NCBI RefSeq assembly: GCF_027244095.1
Contig: NC_069662.1
Coordinates: 57,002,001 to 57,066,000, forward strand
Direction of reading: 5' to 3'
DNA length: 64,000 nucleotides
Source of the DNA: Hemicordylus capensis
Taxonomy: Eukaryota; Chordata; Lepidosauria; Squamata; Cordylidae
Of this stretch, positions 23,001-31,376 are shown one piece after another. The translations under genes and the position numbers were made by a program. How positions within the stretch are numbered: the stretch's first letter is position 1; every line of letters starts with the position of its first letter. The notes beneath the pieces are model-generated. The model was given only the letters and a program-made list of their open reading frames with translations. It did not search any database and was not told the origin of the DNA.

Positions 23001-26000
23001 TGAAGTGAACTTAAAAACTGTGTTAACGTGATCTTGCACGTGCTACCTAAAATAATCCTCCCAATTGTCTCTGTCTCTCTTTCAGCAACATTTGCACATG
23101 GTCCAGAATAAAAGTTCACAATGTTCTCCTACACATACAGTAAGTGTACTTCCCCGCCCCTTGGCAATAGCTGATGAGTTTGTGCGGTCTCTCCCTCATA
23201 CCATCCCTAGCATTTTCATCCAGGGAATAGTATAATTTTGCCTGTGATTGTGTAGGCAGCTGTTTCTTCCCCCGTGCTTAGCCTCTTCTTCCTGCCACCA
23301 GTCAATTCACAAAAACTCTGTGAAGCTTCCCTTTCTTTCTCTCGCAGTGCCAAGATGACATCACCCTTTCACCCCTCTCAGGAAGTCCTCTAAGTCATGA
23401 ACATCAAGCTTGTAGTTTCTAATATTCTCCTCTCAAATACCTGGCAGGGTTCACATAATGGCATAGCGAGGAAATGACTTCACAAGCAAGCCAGAGGTTG
23501 CCAGTTCGAATCCCCCGCTGGTATGTTTCCCAGACTATGGGAAACACCTATATCGGGCAGCAGCGATATAGGAAGATGCTGAAAGGCATAGTTTCGAAAT
23601 GCGTGGGAGATGGCAATAGTAAACCCCACCTGTATTCTACCAAAGACAACCACAGGGCCCTGTGGGTGCCTGGAGTCGACACCGACTGGACGGCACACTT
23701 TACTACCTGGCAAGATCTCTCTTCCCTCCTACCACCCATAAGCACTCTTTGCCTATTGGGTCTCCAGGAGCAGCCCCCTAGCCCCGCCCCCTGCACCTGA
23801 CATCAGACACTGGGAGCATTTAGCCACGCCCCCTGCGTCTGATGTGAGGGGCATGGTTTAGCTCCCAAAAGGGGCTGTGCAGCCCTGTTTGGGAGCTAAA
23901 TTGGCCAGGAGCAGCTCTCCCTGCCTTTAGGAGGCAATCCTAAATGGCTTAAGACAACAATATCTTGAGAATGGCCTTCTTCCTTATGAGCCTGCTCCGG
24001 AGCCCCACTCTGCGTCCGAGGCCTTTCTCACTGTGAGCTGTGTGGTGGTTGGGTACCCAAAAGAGGGCCTTTTCCGTTGTGGCACCCAAGATTTGGAACA
24101 GGCTCCCAAGCAAAGTATGCTTGACAGAAATATGTTTGACCCCTTCACTGCCTGCCTTTAGAAGGGCTGTGGATACCATTTTATTCCAATGGGCCTTCCC
24201 AGAGGTGTGTTAAAACCGGCTGTCACTATTTCCTGGCTTTATACTACTGCATTGGCTTTTTTTAATGCATGTTTTGATGTCTTTATGCATTGAATATTGT
24301 TAGAAGTTTGTTTGTGCTTGTAGCTGCTGAGAGGAGAGCTGGTCTTGTGGTAGCAAGCATGAATTGTTTCCTTTGTTAAGCAGGGTTTGCCCTGGTTTGC
24401 ATTTGAATGAGAGATTACATGCGTGAGCACTGTAAGATATTCCCCTCAGGGGATGGAGCCGCTCGGGGAAGAGCAGAAGGTTTCAAGTTCCCTCCCTGGC
24501 TTCTCTAAGATAGGGCTGAGAGAGATTCCCGCCTGCACCCTTGGAGAAGCCGCTGCCAGTCTGTGAAGACAATACTGAGCTAGATAGACCAATGGTCTGA
24601 CTCAGTATATGGCAGTTTCCTATGTTTCCTAATGCCCTGTAGAAAGGCAGGATACAAAGTTATAAATAGGTTCCAGTCCCAGGGCTGTCCTTAGTGGGGT
24701 GTGGGGCTGGGGTCGAATCAGCATGTGCTGGCCCCTTAACATTTCAAATAAATAAATAAATCTATATTTTATGTGAAACCTCTCTCGGATATGCTCCTTT
24801 CCTTCCTTCCCACCCCACACACCTCCATATGTATATGTATGTATATATATATATACACACACACACTTGCTCTGATGCACCCCACACACCTCCCTCTACA
24901 GTCTATATATACACACGCACACACACGTCTGACAGACAGATGGGGTCTATCTGTATGTCCATTAGGGGCCACTTGCAGGAGGGACAGCTTCACCGCTCAG
25001 GCCACAACCCCTTCCTCACCCACTGCTTGCTATTGCACCCAGCCCTTGTGCAGAGGCAACAACTGTTGCAGGGCACTTTTCTGAGCCCACTGTGTGTCAA
25101 CCATGCTGTAAACCGCCCTGAGCCATTTTGGAAGGGCGGTATATAAATCAAATAAATAAATAACCCATCCGCGACTGGATGCTGGACTCTTGGAGATCCG
25201 CCTCCTACGAGAAGCAAAGGGGTTGACAGATCCCAGCTTCGGGGAGATGCCCAATGGGGTGGGTGGGTGACTGCTGGGATTGCGAGTGAATGATCCTTTT
25301 TGGGCAAGTGGGGAGAGTCCCACCTTCCATCTATTGCAGGCTCTTGCCTGCTGTGACCAGCCCCCCCCACCACTCCCTCCCCCTCCCTGCAGGCAGCACA
25401 CATGGCTGCCACTGCACTGCCAAGAACCCAGGCGGGCGCAGGGCACAAGGCGAGTGAGCAGGCTGATCACCGCTCACTCAGCCACTGCTGGTGTGCTGTG
25501 CCGTGCCGCTGCTGCTGCTCCCCCCACAAGCACACGTGGTGGCTGGTTGCTGCGCTGCTTGGAGCCAAGGCCAGCACATGGCGCATGGCTGAGGGCCCAT
25601 CCAAGCACGGGGCGATTGCACCAGTCGCTCTGCCCGAAGGACGATCCTGTCCATTCCAGAGCTATGCTGTGGCTGTGGAAATAAGGTCCAGGGCTGAGCC
25701 CCGGCTCAAAGGAAACCCTGCAGTTTGCACATGCTCAGAAACACTTTCTCCTGTAGTGTTTCATAGCTCCCCAACCTGGACACAGAACACAAATTCTGGG
25801 GCTGGTTCAAATTAAGCACTGCTTGGAAGGAAGGAAGCAGAGAGTGGTGGAGGGGAGGGAGGAGGGGCTTCTGTCTGTTTGGCGGGCCACACCAGAGCCC
25901 TATTCAGACATTATGTTGTAGCTACATCCAGATACCTGTACACTCCTTTGTGGTGGTGGTGTGAATGGCTGTACTTGCATTCATTCTAAAAGTGGACCCG

Positions 26001-26531
26001 AGTCCCTCAAATGCATAGTGCAGATAGGAGGTGTACCCCTGTACCCATGTTCAGCATAACATGTGAATAACTGTACCTAGGTACTCTGTACACTGATTGT
26101 ACAGGGGTTGGATACAGCATGTGAATAGGGTGCCTCTGAGTACCAGTTGCAGGGGAGTAATGGCAGGAGAGAGGGCACGCCCTCAACTCCTGTCTGTGGC
26201 TTCCAGCAGCATCTGGTGGGCCACTGTGCGAAACAGGATGCTGGACTAGATGGGCTTTGGGCCTGATCCAGCAGGGCTGTTCTTATGTTCTAGGGCTCAG
26301 ATTCTAAAATTAAAGCTGGCAAAGACATGATAGCTGCAATGGCATAGGAGGTCACACTTGCTCCAATGTATGTTCACATATTGTTTCTCTCCCACCAGAG
26401 GTACCTTGACGTGCTCCTATCTCTCTCACTCAGAGCAGCTGGCTTTCGAAAGCTATCAGTATGTAGACTGTAGGGGTAATGCCACCCTTCCCAAGACTTC
26501 TGGATTCCCCAATTCCCTACAGCTGTTGTGA
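8264..26531 (+). CDS. TMEM106A: transmembrane protein 106A, complete gene, 7 coding exons
   Basis: Coding exons are 8264-8480, 11654-11717, 12151-12310, 14410-14550, 14642-14685, 23086-23139 and 26399-26531. They sum to 813 nt, 270 codons plus TGA, with AG/GT borders throughout and matching phases. I chose the ATG at 8264 because its Kozak context (GCAATGG) is strong; an in-frame ATG at 8255 has a weak one. The protein has a cytosolic N-terminus with a CPTCQGTG motif (residues 61-68), one membrane segment (about 96-117, ending FLFPRS), and a luminal domain with N-x-S/T sites at N129, N145, N151, N206 and N254. C212 and C251 sit where TMEM106B has its luminal disulfide. PAGLN after the membrane span and VDCRGN near the end fit TMEM106A rather than B or C; from memory human TMEM106A is 262 aa. 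It is a type II membrane protein of late endosomes/lysosomes and the cell surface, studied in macrophage activation (family knowledge). I see no disabling change. Confidence 0.95.
9207..9269. repeat. simple repeat (CT)n(CTCA)n
   Basis: About seven CT units pass into about twelve CTCA units. An overlapping open frame rich in Ser-Leu-Thr-His is an artefact of the repeat. Confidence 0.95.
9688..10145. mobile_element. palindromic MITE split by an L2-type fragment
   Basis: The left arm (9688-9765) carries TTGGCCCTCCAGCTCTTGTT and ACAACTCCCATCATCC. The right arm (10079-10145) carries GATGATGGGAGTTGTAGTC and the inverted end. Between them (9766-10078) lies a minus-strand L2-type 3' fragment like that at 3815-4240. 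I find no clear target-site duplication for either part. Confidence 0.5.
10427..10558. repeat. imperfect inverted repeat, arms about 50 bp
   Basis: The left arm reads GGCTTCCCTTCCCTGGTTGG onward and the right arm is its complement ending near CTGGGGAAGGGAAGCTC. Arms of about 50 bp match at roughly 80% with about 30 bp between. It could be the remains of a hairpin transposon. Confidence 0.55.
10775..10860 (+). mobile_element. L2-type 3' tail
   Basis: The stretch carries AAACCACCCCGAGCC and GGAAGGGCGGTATAGAAATC and ends in (ATT)n, the usual end of L2-type elements in this window. Confidence 0.6.
10977..11014. repeat. (GT)n microsatellite
   Basis: Nineteen uninterrupted GT units in TMEM106A intron 2. 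Confidence 0.95.
11654..11717 (+). CDS. TMEM106A: TMEM106A coding exon (residues 73-94)
   Basis: The acceptor is CTGCTTCCAG and the donor is GTAAGT. The exon encodes QLVALIPYGDQRLKPRR, one of the best conserved stretches of the family, lying just before the membrane segment. Confidence 0.95.
11771..12064 (+). repeat. 5S-headed SINE (family B), near full length, within TMEM106A intron 3
   Basis: The head carries GCTAAGCAGGGTCCACCTTG, close to GCTAAGCAGGGTCGGGCCTG of 5S rRNA. The body carries a tRNA-like stretch (GAGCATATGCATGCTTGCAT to CCCTCCCTGGCATCTCC) and the usual 3' end CAGCTTCCTATGT. It fills 294 of the 433 bp of the intron, leaving short flanks for the donor and acceptor. Confidence 0.8.
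12151..12310 (+). CDS. TMEM106A: TMEM106A coding exon (residues 94-147)
   Basis: The acceptor is GTTCTTGTAG and the donor is GTAAGT. The exon holds the whole transmembrane helix, the FLFPRS boundary motif and the first luminal residues, with glycosylation sequons NAS and NMT. Confidence 0.95.
13062..13494. mobile_element. hAT-type ends, boundaries uncertain
   Basis: CAGGGGTGTAGCCATAACT at 13062 is the usual left end of a hAT element. A separate palindromic arm at 13424-13494 ends GGTTGAGAACCCCTG. I find no matching 8-bp duplication, so these may be parts of two elements. Confidence 0.4.
13806..14031 (+). repeat. 5S-headed SINE (family B), 5'-truncated
   Basis: The copy begins near CACTGTAAAATATTCTGCTC and carries the whole tRNA-like body and the end GCCGCTTCCTATGTTCCT. 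The 5S-like head is missing. Confidence 0.75.
14136..14398 (+). repeat. interspersed repeat (family C) ending next to TMEM106A exon 14410-14550
   Basis: It starts TCTGCTGGATCAGGCCCAAG and ends GGCCATCACCACATCACTTG. Only a dozen or so bases, including the polypyrimidine acceptor, separate it from the coding exon. Other copies lie at 588 and 26133 (minus). Confidence 0.65.
14410..14550 (+). CDS. TMEM106A: TMEM106A coding exon (residues 148-194)
   Basis: The acceptor is GTCTTTCCAG and the donor is GTGAGG. The 141-nt exon is in phase 0 at both ends and encodes NMLNVTNNNFYTVRV and QLAIEVLHQALVIG of the luminal fold. Confidence 0.95.
14642..14685 (+). CDS. TMEM106A: TMEM106A coding exon (residues 195-208 and two bases of 209)
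   Basis: A 44-nt exon lies 91 nt after the previous one, between TTTGTTTGCAG and GTAAGT. It encodes ILYTVSSKISDNNT, which lines up with the human KIRDENTY region. The split codon TA/C gives Tyr209. Confidence 0.92.
14830..14975 (+). repeat. two-copy interspersed repeat (family G)
   Basis: The core TACAGTTGTAGGGACAC followed by GTGATGATGTCATCC also appears, inverted, at 22398-22522. The two copies match over about 100 bp. I cannot assign a class. Confidence 0.6.
15735..16410 (+). mobile_element. L2-type LINE, 3' third with C-terminal coding part
   Basis: An open frame at 15752-16231 encodes VTSRLNYCNALYVGLPL, LVQNASARLVSGV, LHWLPVCFRVKYKVL and APGLWNAFPADI. This is the standard C-terminal part of the reverse transcriptase polyprotein in L2/CR1-type LINEs. 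The 3' UTR ends with a GGGGCAGTTTATAAATGTAA tail and (ATA)n. It is 5'-truncated, lacks the catalytic domain and cannot move itself. It lies in TMEM106A intron 6. Confidence 0.85.
16701..16831. mobile_element. hAT-type palindromic MITE with perfect 8-bp TSD
   Basis: The element runs from CAGTGTTCCCTCTAACAGGG to GAGGGAACACAG and is nearly palindromic through ACTACAACTCCCAGAATCCC. GTAGGAGC flanks it on both sides (16693-16700 and 16832-16839). Confidence 0.85.
16928..17050 (-). repeat. SINE or L2 tail fragment
   Basis: On the minus strand it carries AACCTACCTCCCAGGGCTCT and GGAGGAAGAGTGGGATAAAA, a tail seen in several squamate SINEs. Confidence 0.5.
17263..17396. mobile_element. hAT-type palindromic MITE
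   Basis: Same family as 16701-16831: CTTCCCTCTAACAGGG at the left, TTAGAGGGAACACTG at the right, with inverted ACTACAACTCCCAGAATCCC between. No clear duplication flanks it. Confidence 0.75.
18205..19216 (+). repeat. 5S-headed SINE (family B) split by a hAT element
   Basis: The head (18205-18308) ends GAGCACTGTAAG and the rest (18996-19216) resumes ACTGTAAGATATTCCCC and ends CAGCTTCCTATGTTCCT. The 687 bp between them are a hAT element. With one copy of the 8-bp duplication removed, the two parts give a normal copy. Confidence 0.9.
18309..18995. mobile_element. hAT-type non-autonomous element with perfect TSD ACTGTAAG
   Basis: Left end CAGGGGCATAACTA; right end, read inverted, CAGAGGCGTAGCAAGG. 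ACTGTAAG lies on both sides (18301-18308 and 18996-19003). No transposase frame is present. It is younger than the SINE it interrupts. Confidence 0.9.
19290..19520 (-). mobile_element. L2-type LINE 3' fragment with (TTTA)n
   Basis: (TTTA)n at 19290-19318 is followed by GATATACTGCCCACTCCGAA and TCTGGGTGGTGTACAAAAAC, an L2-type tail read on the minus strand. Confidence 0.55.
19854..21010. mobile_element. hAT-type non-autonomous element with perfect TSD CTTGGTTG
   Basis: Left end CAGCCTTGGATTAACC; right end, inverted, CAGGGCCGGATTAAGGG. CTTGGTTG flanks it at 19846-19853 and 21011-21018. The 1,157-bp interior holds three copies of a motif close to ATGGAGGTAGACCAGGCCTC (about 20601, 20654 and 20711) and no transposase frame. 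Confidence 0.9.
21294..21401. mobile_element. short palindromic hAT-type MITE
   Basis: The ends are CAGGGTGGCCGGCCTGAGG and CGCCTCAGCTTAGCCACCCCTG. The flanks AATTATCC and AAATATCA match at 6 of 8 bases, suggesting an old duplication. Confidence 0.55.
21530..21870 (-). mobile_element. L2-type LINE 3' fragment
   Basis: It runs TATTTATTTTAAATATTTCT, then TGCTTGGGGTGGCTCACAAC, then an A/T-rich body, the inverted tail of an L2-type element. Confidence 0.55.
22398..22522 (-). repeat. second copy of the two-copy repeat (family G)
   Basis: It is the inverted match of 14830-14975, with GGATGACATCATCAC and GTGTCCCTACAACTGTACC. The stretch after it, 22523-23085, holds nothing I recognise apart from the splice acceptor. 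Confidence 0.6.
23086..23139 (+). CDS. TMEM106A: TMEM106A coding exon (residues 209-226 and two bases of 227)
   Basis: A 54-nt exon sits behind an 8.4-kb intron, between TCTCTCTTTCAG and GTAAGT. It encodes NICTWSRIKVHNVLLHI. The Cys of ICTW is one partner of the expected luminal disulfide. Too short for an ORF scan, it is found by homology and phase. Confidence 0.93.
23455..23702 (+). repeat. tRNA-derived SINE (family A), near full length
   Basis: A tRNA-like head with GGTTGCCAGTTCGAATCCCC is followed by CTATATCGGGCAGCAGCGAT, and the copy ends AGTCGACACCGACTGGACGG. It is the best preserved family A copy here and lies in TMEM106A intron 7. Confidence 0.8.
23945..24310 (+). mobile_element. L2-type LINE, C-terminal coding remnant and 3' UTR
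   Basis: Read with frame changes, 24068-24210 encodes RAFSVVAPKIWNRLP and then SLPAFRRAVDTILFQWAF, the end of the polyprotein of L2/CR1-type LINEs. It is truncated and frame-broken. Confidence 0.65.
24331..24632 (+). repeat. 5S-headed SINE (family B), full length
   Basis: The head GAGCTGGTCTTGTGGTAGCA leads into a 5S-like TTAAGCAGGGTTTGCCCTGG. The tRNA-like body and the end GGCAGTTTCCTATGTTTCCT follow. Confidence 0.8.
24825..24930. repeat. mixed (TA)n and (CA)n low-complexity sequence
   Basis: TATATATATATATACACACA at 24842-24861 and a second CA-rich run near 24913 lie either side of a short unique piece. Open frames here are products of the repeat. Confidence 0.85.
25100..25165 (+). mobile_element. 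L2-type 3' tail
   Basis: TAAACCGCCCTGAGCC and GGAAGGGCGGTATATAAATC are followed by (AAAT)n. From here to 25897 the sequence is GC-rich and I recognise nothing in it. Confidence 0.65.
25898..26130. mobile_element. MITE with inverted ends CCCTATTCAGAC (family F)
   Basis: The left end CCCTATTCAGACAT is matched by GTGAATAGGG at the right. A second copy with the same ends lies at 58040-58217. I could not find a convincing target duplication, so the superfamily is open. Confidence 0.55.
26133..26293 (-). repeat. interspersed repeat (family C), inverted
   Basis: The minus strand reads AACAGCCCTGCTGGATCAGG, then CCAGCATCCTGTTTCGCACA. It ends about 100 bp before the last TMEM106A coding exon. Confidence 0.65.
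26399..26531 (+). CDS. TMEM106A: TMEM106A last coding exon (residues 228-270)
   Basis: The acceptor is TCTCCCACCAG. The exon encodes GTLTCSYLSHSEQLAFES then YQYVDCRGNATL and a lineage-specific tail, ending in TGA at 26529-26531. The tail beyond the VDC motif is variable across the family. Confidence 0.93.
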
Positions 26532-27275
26532 AGCTCCCGAGGAACAAAGTCTTCTGTTCAGTGGAACTGCGGCGTCATTTTTGTCCCTCCTTTGGGGAGC
26601 ATTTGCAAATGTTGATTCAGTGTTGCGAATTCTGCTGTGAAGGAGGAAGGCAGCTGCACCGAGACACTCCTCTTCTTAGAGAGATCTGCGGGTGCTGATG
26701 ATTTGTGGCAGAAATCCATCCAGCTCTGGGAGAGAATGCAGTGGAACCATGCTGGACCCTACAGGATTTTATGATGGAATTTGCTTGGGCTGTTCAGACG
26801 GCACTGGACTCCTTTAAATGTTCTCCTGGAGGCTGCTGGCCTCGAGCTGGGACGATGGCAGAGCCTTGCCAGCCAGGGTTTCTTGTTTTGGAGGACTGGG
26901 GGCTGACCTCTGAGGTTTTCAAACTTGTTCAATATTTTCTCTCTCTCAAGCAGTAAGACGGACTCTGCACCCTATTGTTTGTTTTAAGGAGGGGGTGGCT
27001 GTGTTTGGACTCACTCTTATACTCATTCATCAGATTAGCTCTCTGCAGCCACCTCTGTGTGGGAAGCCAAAAGAGTATGCAGCACTGAAGCAGTTTAGGA
27101 AGTTAGAAATATATCCACGTTCAGGTATTGGTCTTTCTAAATATAATGTAACACCCCCACCCCCACACTGCAATCCTCTTGAACAGAGGAAGATAGAAAG
27201 TTACACTGGAATTGGGTTTTTCCCTGGATAGTGCTCAAGAAATGTTTTCCAAAATAAATTCCTATGCATCATGAT
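26532..27275 (+). other. TMEM106A: TMEM106A 3' UTR (end inferred)
   Basis: The sequence after the stop codon is mostly free of recognised repeats up to an AATAAA at 27253-27258. A longer UTR is possible. Confidence 0.5.
27253..27258 (+). terminator. TMEM106A: candidate polyadenylation signal of TMEM106A
   Basis: This is the first canonical AATAAA after the TMEM106A stop codon, 722 nt downstream. Another AATAAA lies at 29299. Which is used needs transcript data. Confidence 0.5.
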
Positions 27276-30200
27276 CAGAGCTATTGTGTTTTTTTGGCTT
27301 ACATGTTGGGGGTTTCCAGACGTTGAAACTTCCACACAAGTTCAAAATTCTTTTGTGCAAGTTCTTACGCACCGTACAGATGCTCTTGCAGGCTTCATTG
27401 CTAAGTGCAATCTTATCCCCTGTACTCAAGACAAGCCGGGACCTTGTGTGATTTTTACAGTGCCTCCTCTTGGCCAGCTCTTGCTTTCAAAGAACCCACC
27501 CCTTAGTGACTGGGGGGAAAGATGATTTCTTTGCAGAAGGCAAGAGCTGGCCAGCAGGTGGCTTTGGGGAAACTGTGCAAGGTGCTCAGCATATCTAGAG
27601 AGGGTGAGTACAGGGAGGAGCACAGAAGCCTGCGGGAGCATCTGTACGATGACAAGGAAGTTTGTGCTTGGAAGCCACATGGAAGTTTTGCAGATCCCAC
27701 ACTTTGGTGCTATCTGGAAATGCACAAGGTGAAAGGAGAGACTTGACACTGGGTGGAATGGAAATATCTGTACAGCACTGCCTGGTAGCCAGTGGGAACT
27801 GTTGCATGGGAGAACTTTGAAAAAGGAAAGTCATCAGAAAGAAAAGCATTTCTAGTCTAATTGCCTGTCCCAAGATCAAACATCCTATACCTTCTTCTAA
27901 AACCCCCAAGGAAGATGTTTCCACAACTTCACTGGGCAAGCTTGTTCTTCTGCTGATGGAGGTTTCCCCTAATTAAATCTACTATTTGCTTTTAGGCAGG
28001 ATTGGGCACTCACCCATAAGGGAAAGTGTAAGTTTGTGTGTAGTGGTAGCTGGCAGTTTTCAAGGACTTGGGCAGCACCAAAGAGGGGTTTGGGGTGTGT
28101 GAAGAAAGTTGTAACTCAGCTGTGCCCAGTTTCACATGAAGGAGAGTGCTTTGGGTCTCTGAAGTCCCAGATTTTATTCTCCGATAGGAAAGGTCCCCCA
28201 TTTGTGCAGCCAGGAACTCTTCATTGTTCATTCTGGTGGACTTCTTATAGCAGAAAAATGGGTGATCCTTTGTCCACCAACTCAGAATTACAGGTGAGGG
28301 TTTTTGCTGCTGCCAGCTGTTCAGTCATTACCACTGCTGTATGTACTCTGAATCCTAGGAGAAAGGAGAGAGAGAGGCCATCTGGTGCCAAATCTAATGT
28401 CTATAAGAGAAAATGCTACAGCCTTTTCATCATTTCTTTCCCCACTCCCATTCGACCAGCCTGCTTAATGTAAAATATCAGCCAAGGAATGCATTCTGTG
28501 TTTGGTGCAAAAACCGTTTGGCAGAAGAAAGTGGAAGCTAGAGAGGGAGGTGGTTTGAATCAAAGTGCGGCTGCTGCTTCTACCCAGAGAAGCCCACGCA
28601 GCCTGGAAAGGGGGAGGAGCAAAGTGGGTGGAGAAAACTTTCCTGCTTCACAGCTGGCTGCCCTGGAACAGGGTGTCCTGCCCCAATGATGCTGCCAAGC
28701 AACCGGCAATTTTGTCCCTGGCTCCCCTCTCTACTTACAGAGTACCTCTTCAGCAGTTTGCCACTATGGTTCGGCACATGGTCAGTGTTACATGGGCACC
28801 GGTCTTGCTTGGGGACCTCTGCAAGGAATCAGAAAGCGGGAGTCAAGCTACGTACTTGGGAGAGCCAAGACTGTGAAACATTAATGAAGGCTTTTGTGTC
28901 AATGCAGCGTGCCTCCCTCCCTCCCTCTCTGCTGATTAACCACAGCAAGCCTGCTGGAATTATAAGGGGACTGGAGATGGACTACTGGCAGGCTGTAAGA
29001 GGGTGTGGCTAATGGCAGATTTGAGCTCCAACTCCTCCCTTAGTACGAAAACCTACCAATCGCCTTTCCCAAGAGAAATGGTTTTTGTGTGTGTGCCACA
29101 TCATTTTCTCAGCCTCAGCATCTTGTTCTGAAGACTGATGATCAGCTGCTTTTCAGGGCTGTTGTCAATATTACTACACTAAAGTCTGTCTGGAGCGTTT
29201 TGAACACCTGGAATATACATGCAAAGTCCTAGAGTGCATAGGTCTGCAGCCTCTGCCTATGTGAGTAAGCTCAACTGAACTTCTGTTTTTAGAAGTCTAA
29301 TAAACGCTTGCAATTTAATCTCCATCTCTTTAGAGAGGACTACTGGCCACGACATTCTACACCTAATCTGCAAATGCCTTCAGTACTTGAATATTTCATG
29401 CACTGAGCTTGTGGGCTGCAGCTGGCCCTGTGGCAAAGTAGCTTCTGACTGTTCTACCACCAGATCGCTATTCAGCATGTTATGTTTGTGTTTTATTTGT
29501 CATACACAGTGTGTGTAAGTAAAATAAAACTGATCTAGTAGGCTCAGGATTGCTTCTTGTTATGGTAATCACACATTCACCCCACCTCTAGAACTGATTT
29601 TTGGTCTGTGCCTGTTTGGTCTTCCAAATTGGTACAATGGTTAATTCCTAAAATAAGCTGAGGCTCAAGCCTGCCTAGAATCTCAGAAGCATTACAGTTG
29701 CACTAGTAATTACTGGATGGTGAACTGCAAAATGCCCCCTGTGCATCCCCCCAGGTGAGCCCTCTTATTTACTAATACTGTACTTTACTGTTAGTAAAAA
29801 TAGGTCTTGGGCATAGATCCTGCCTCCAATTCCTTCTTGCTCACTTCTACATAAACATGAGTGAGCTGCTCAAGTTGTCTGCAAATGCAGTGATTGTTTA
29901 ACCAGTTCCAGTTGCTGCAAGCAAAAACTTCAAGCATACAACCCTGAGTGGTTAGGGTGGGAGAACAATGAATAAGTGGGACAAAATCTCCCCCACCCCC
30001 AGGCTGGGGAGTGGGCCAAGGCTGGGTACAATTCAACAAGCCTCCCCCCCCACCATACATTAGACCTCTTCAAACTAGGTACTCCTTTCTCTTCTGTTAC
30101 AGCTTCTCCCACTCAGGTCTTGCTTACCATGTGATAATAGATCCGGGGATACAGCATAGGGACACAGCTGATCAGACTGCATTTCTTTGCTCTCCTTAGC

Positions 30201-30326
30201 TTGCTGGTGCTGCTTTCCTTCAATGGCTTCTTTCTCCTGTGTACCAAAATAAGGTGTGTGGAGCGGGGAGGAAATAGCCAACTGATCTCTTCCTGGTCAA
30301 TGCTGGTATGGATGTTCCTTCCCTCT
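27276..30326. other. intergenic or CCDC200 intron, no gene supported
   Basis: Mostly unique-looking sequence. A TCTAATAAACGC motif near 29297 could be a polyadenylation signal of an unknown transcript. If CCDC200 spans this region, its later exons may lie here, but I cannot name them. Confidence 0.35.
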
Positions 30327-30624
30327 CTAGTCTCCAGTCCTTTGCCAAGGGGAAGCTCGGCCTACTGCTCCTTTTCTGTTCTGATGATTAGCTGGCTTTC
30401 TGCCAAAGGCTGCAATATGTGCAGCAAGAGCCAGTTTCTCTCTCTTGGTCAGTTCTCTTCCCGAATCCTCCCCTCTGCAGCCTGTGTGCATTCCTCCTCT
30501 CCTCAGCCTTTCTCGTTTTCTAGCCAGCCATCTGGTCCCTGCTCGTGGCTTTTCTCCTTTGGTGCCCTGCACCCCTCCCCTTTTCCTAGGCCCATGTGAC
30601 TTCTGTTCATATCTTTCTTGAACA
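30327..30624 (-). other. open reading frame, possible 3' exon of CCDC200 or unrelated
   Basis: After a minus-strand CCCCTCTTACAG acceptor the frame is open for about 98 codons, rich in Lys, Arg and Glu (KREKLALAAHIAAFGRKPAN), and ends in TAG. It lies downstream of the CCDC200 first exon on the same strand. Its phase does not fit a direct splice from that exon, which ends in phase 0, so another exon would be needed. I do not recognise the protein. It may be chance. Confidence 0.25.
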
Positions 30625-30673
30625 CTGTAAGAGGGGTCATAATCAAATGAAACACAAGAATCCGCCTTATACT

Positions 30674-30908
30674 GAGGTAAAGTGTGCCCTTGAGTTGGTG
30701 TCAACTCCTGAAGTCTACACAGCCCTGTGGTTGTCTTTGGTAGAATACAGGAGGGGTTTACCATTGCCTCCTCCCGCGCAGTATGAGATGATGCCTTTCA
30801 GCACCTTCCTATATCGCTGCTGCCCAATATAGGTGTTTCTCATAGTCTGGGAAACAGACCAGTGGGGATTCAAACCGGCAACCTAATGCTTGCTAGGCAA
30901 GTCCTCCC
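30674..30908 (-). repeat. tRNA-derived SINE (family A)
   Basis: Read on the minus strand it has a tRNA-like head (GGTTTGAATCCCCACTGG) and the body CTATATTGGGCAGCAGCGAT. It ends in a decayed form of the usual 3' end. Confidence 0.75.
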
Positions 30909-31012
30909 TCAATATGGTCTATGCTGACTGGCAGCAGTTTCAGGAAGGAGGGAGCCTCTCTCAGGTGCTTTCCAGATAAGACCCTGCAGGGGGATCTCGG
31001 AAGTGCGCTTCC

Positions 31013-31055
31013 ACACTTCCTGTGTTCCCAGGAAGTGTGGAACACAGGAAGTGTT
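31013..31055. promoter_or_regulatory. cluster of ETS-like sites in palindromic arrangement
   Basis: CACTTCCTGTGTTCCCAGG is followed at once by AGTGTGGAACACAGGAAGTG. Three copies of the ETS core (AGGAAGTG or its complement) therefore lie within 43 bp as an inverted repeat. It is about 0.9 kb from the CCDC200 first exon. No function is shown. Confidence 0.3.
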
Positions 31056-31307
31056 CCAGGCTGCCGTTCACATTGGCTTCCCAAGGCTGCCGTTCACATT
31101 GCCAATGCCTTGTTTCGGATTTAATCGCTGCAATATAAAGCTAGGATGTCGTATATCTGGCATTTAAAAAGCTGTTGTTTTTCCAGGTTGGAAGTTTTCA
31201 CAAGACTGCTCCCCCCTGCAGGTTTTATGCTTTGCGATTTGCTGGAACGAGGCATTTAGCTGCTTTTGAGCGCTAATCTGGAAAGCGCCCCAGTTCCAGC
31301 CCTACCC

Positions 31308-31376
31308 GGAGATGCCAGGGAGTGAACCTGGGCCCTTCTGCAGACAAAGCAGATGCTCTCTACCACTGCATGCAGA
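31308..31376 (-). repeat. tRNA-derived SINE fragment
   Basis: The minus strand reads GCAGAAGGGCCCAGGTTCA then CTCCCTGGCATCTCC, matching the tRNA-like body of the SINE at 39677-39868. Confidence 0.6.

Noticed and set aside
24769-25470. Overlapping frames of 100-150 codons on both strands
   Set aside because: They run through TA/CA repeats, an L2 tail and GC-rich sequence. No conserved motif is seen and the strands compete.
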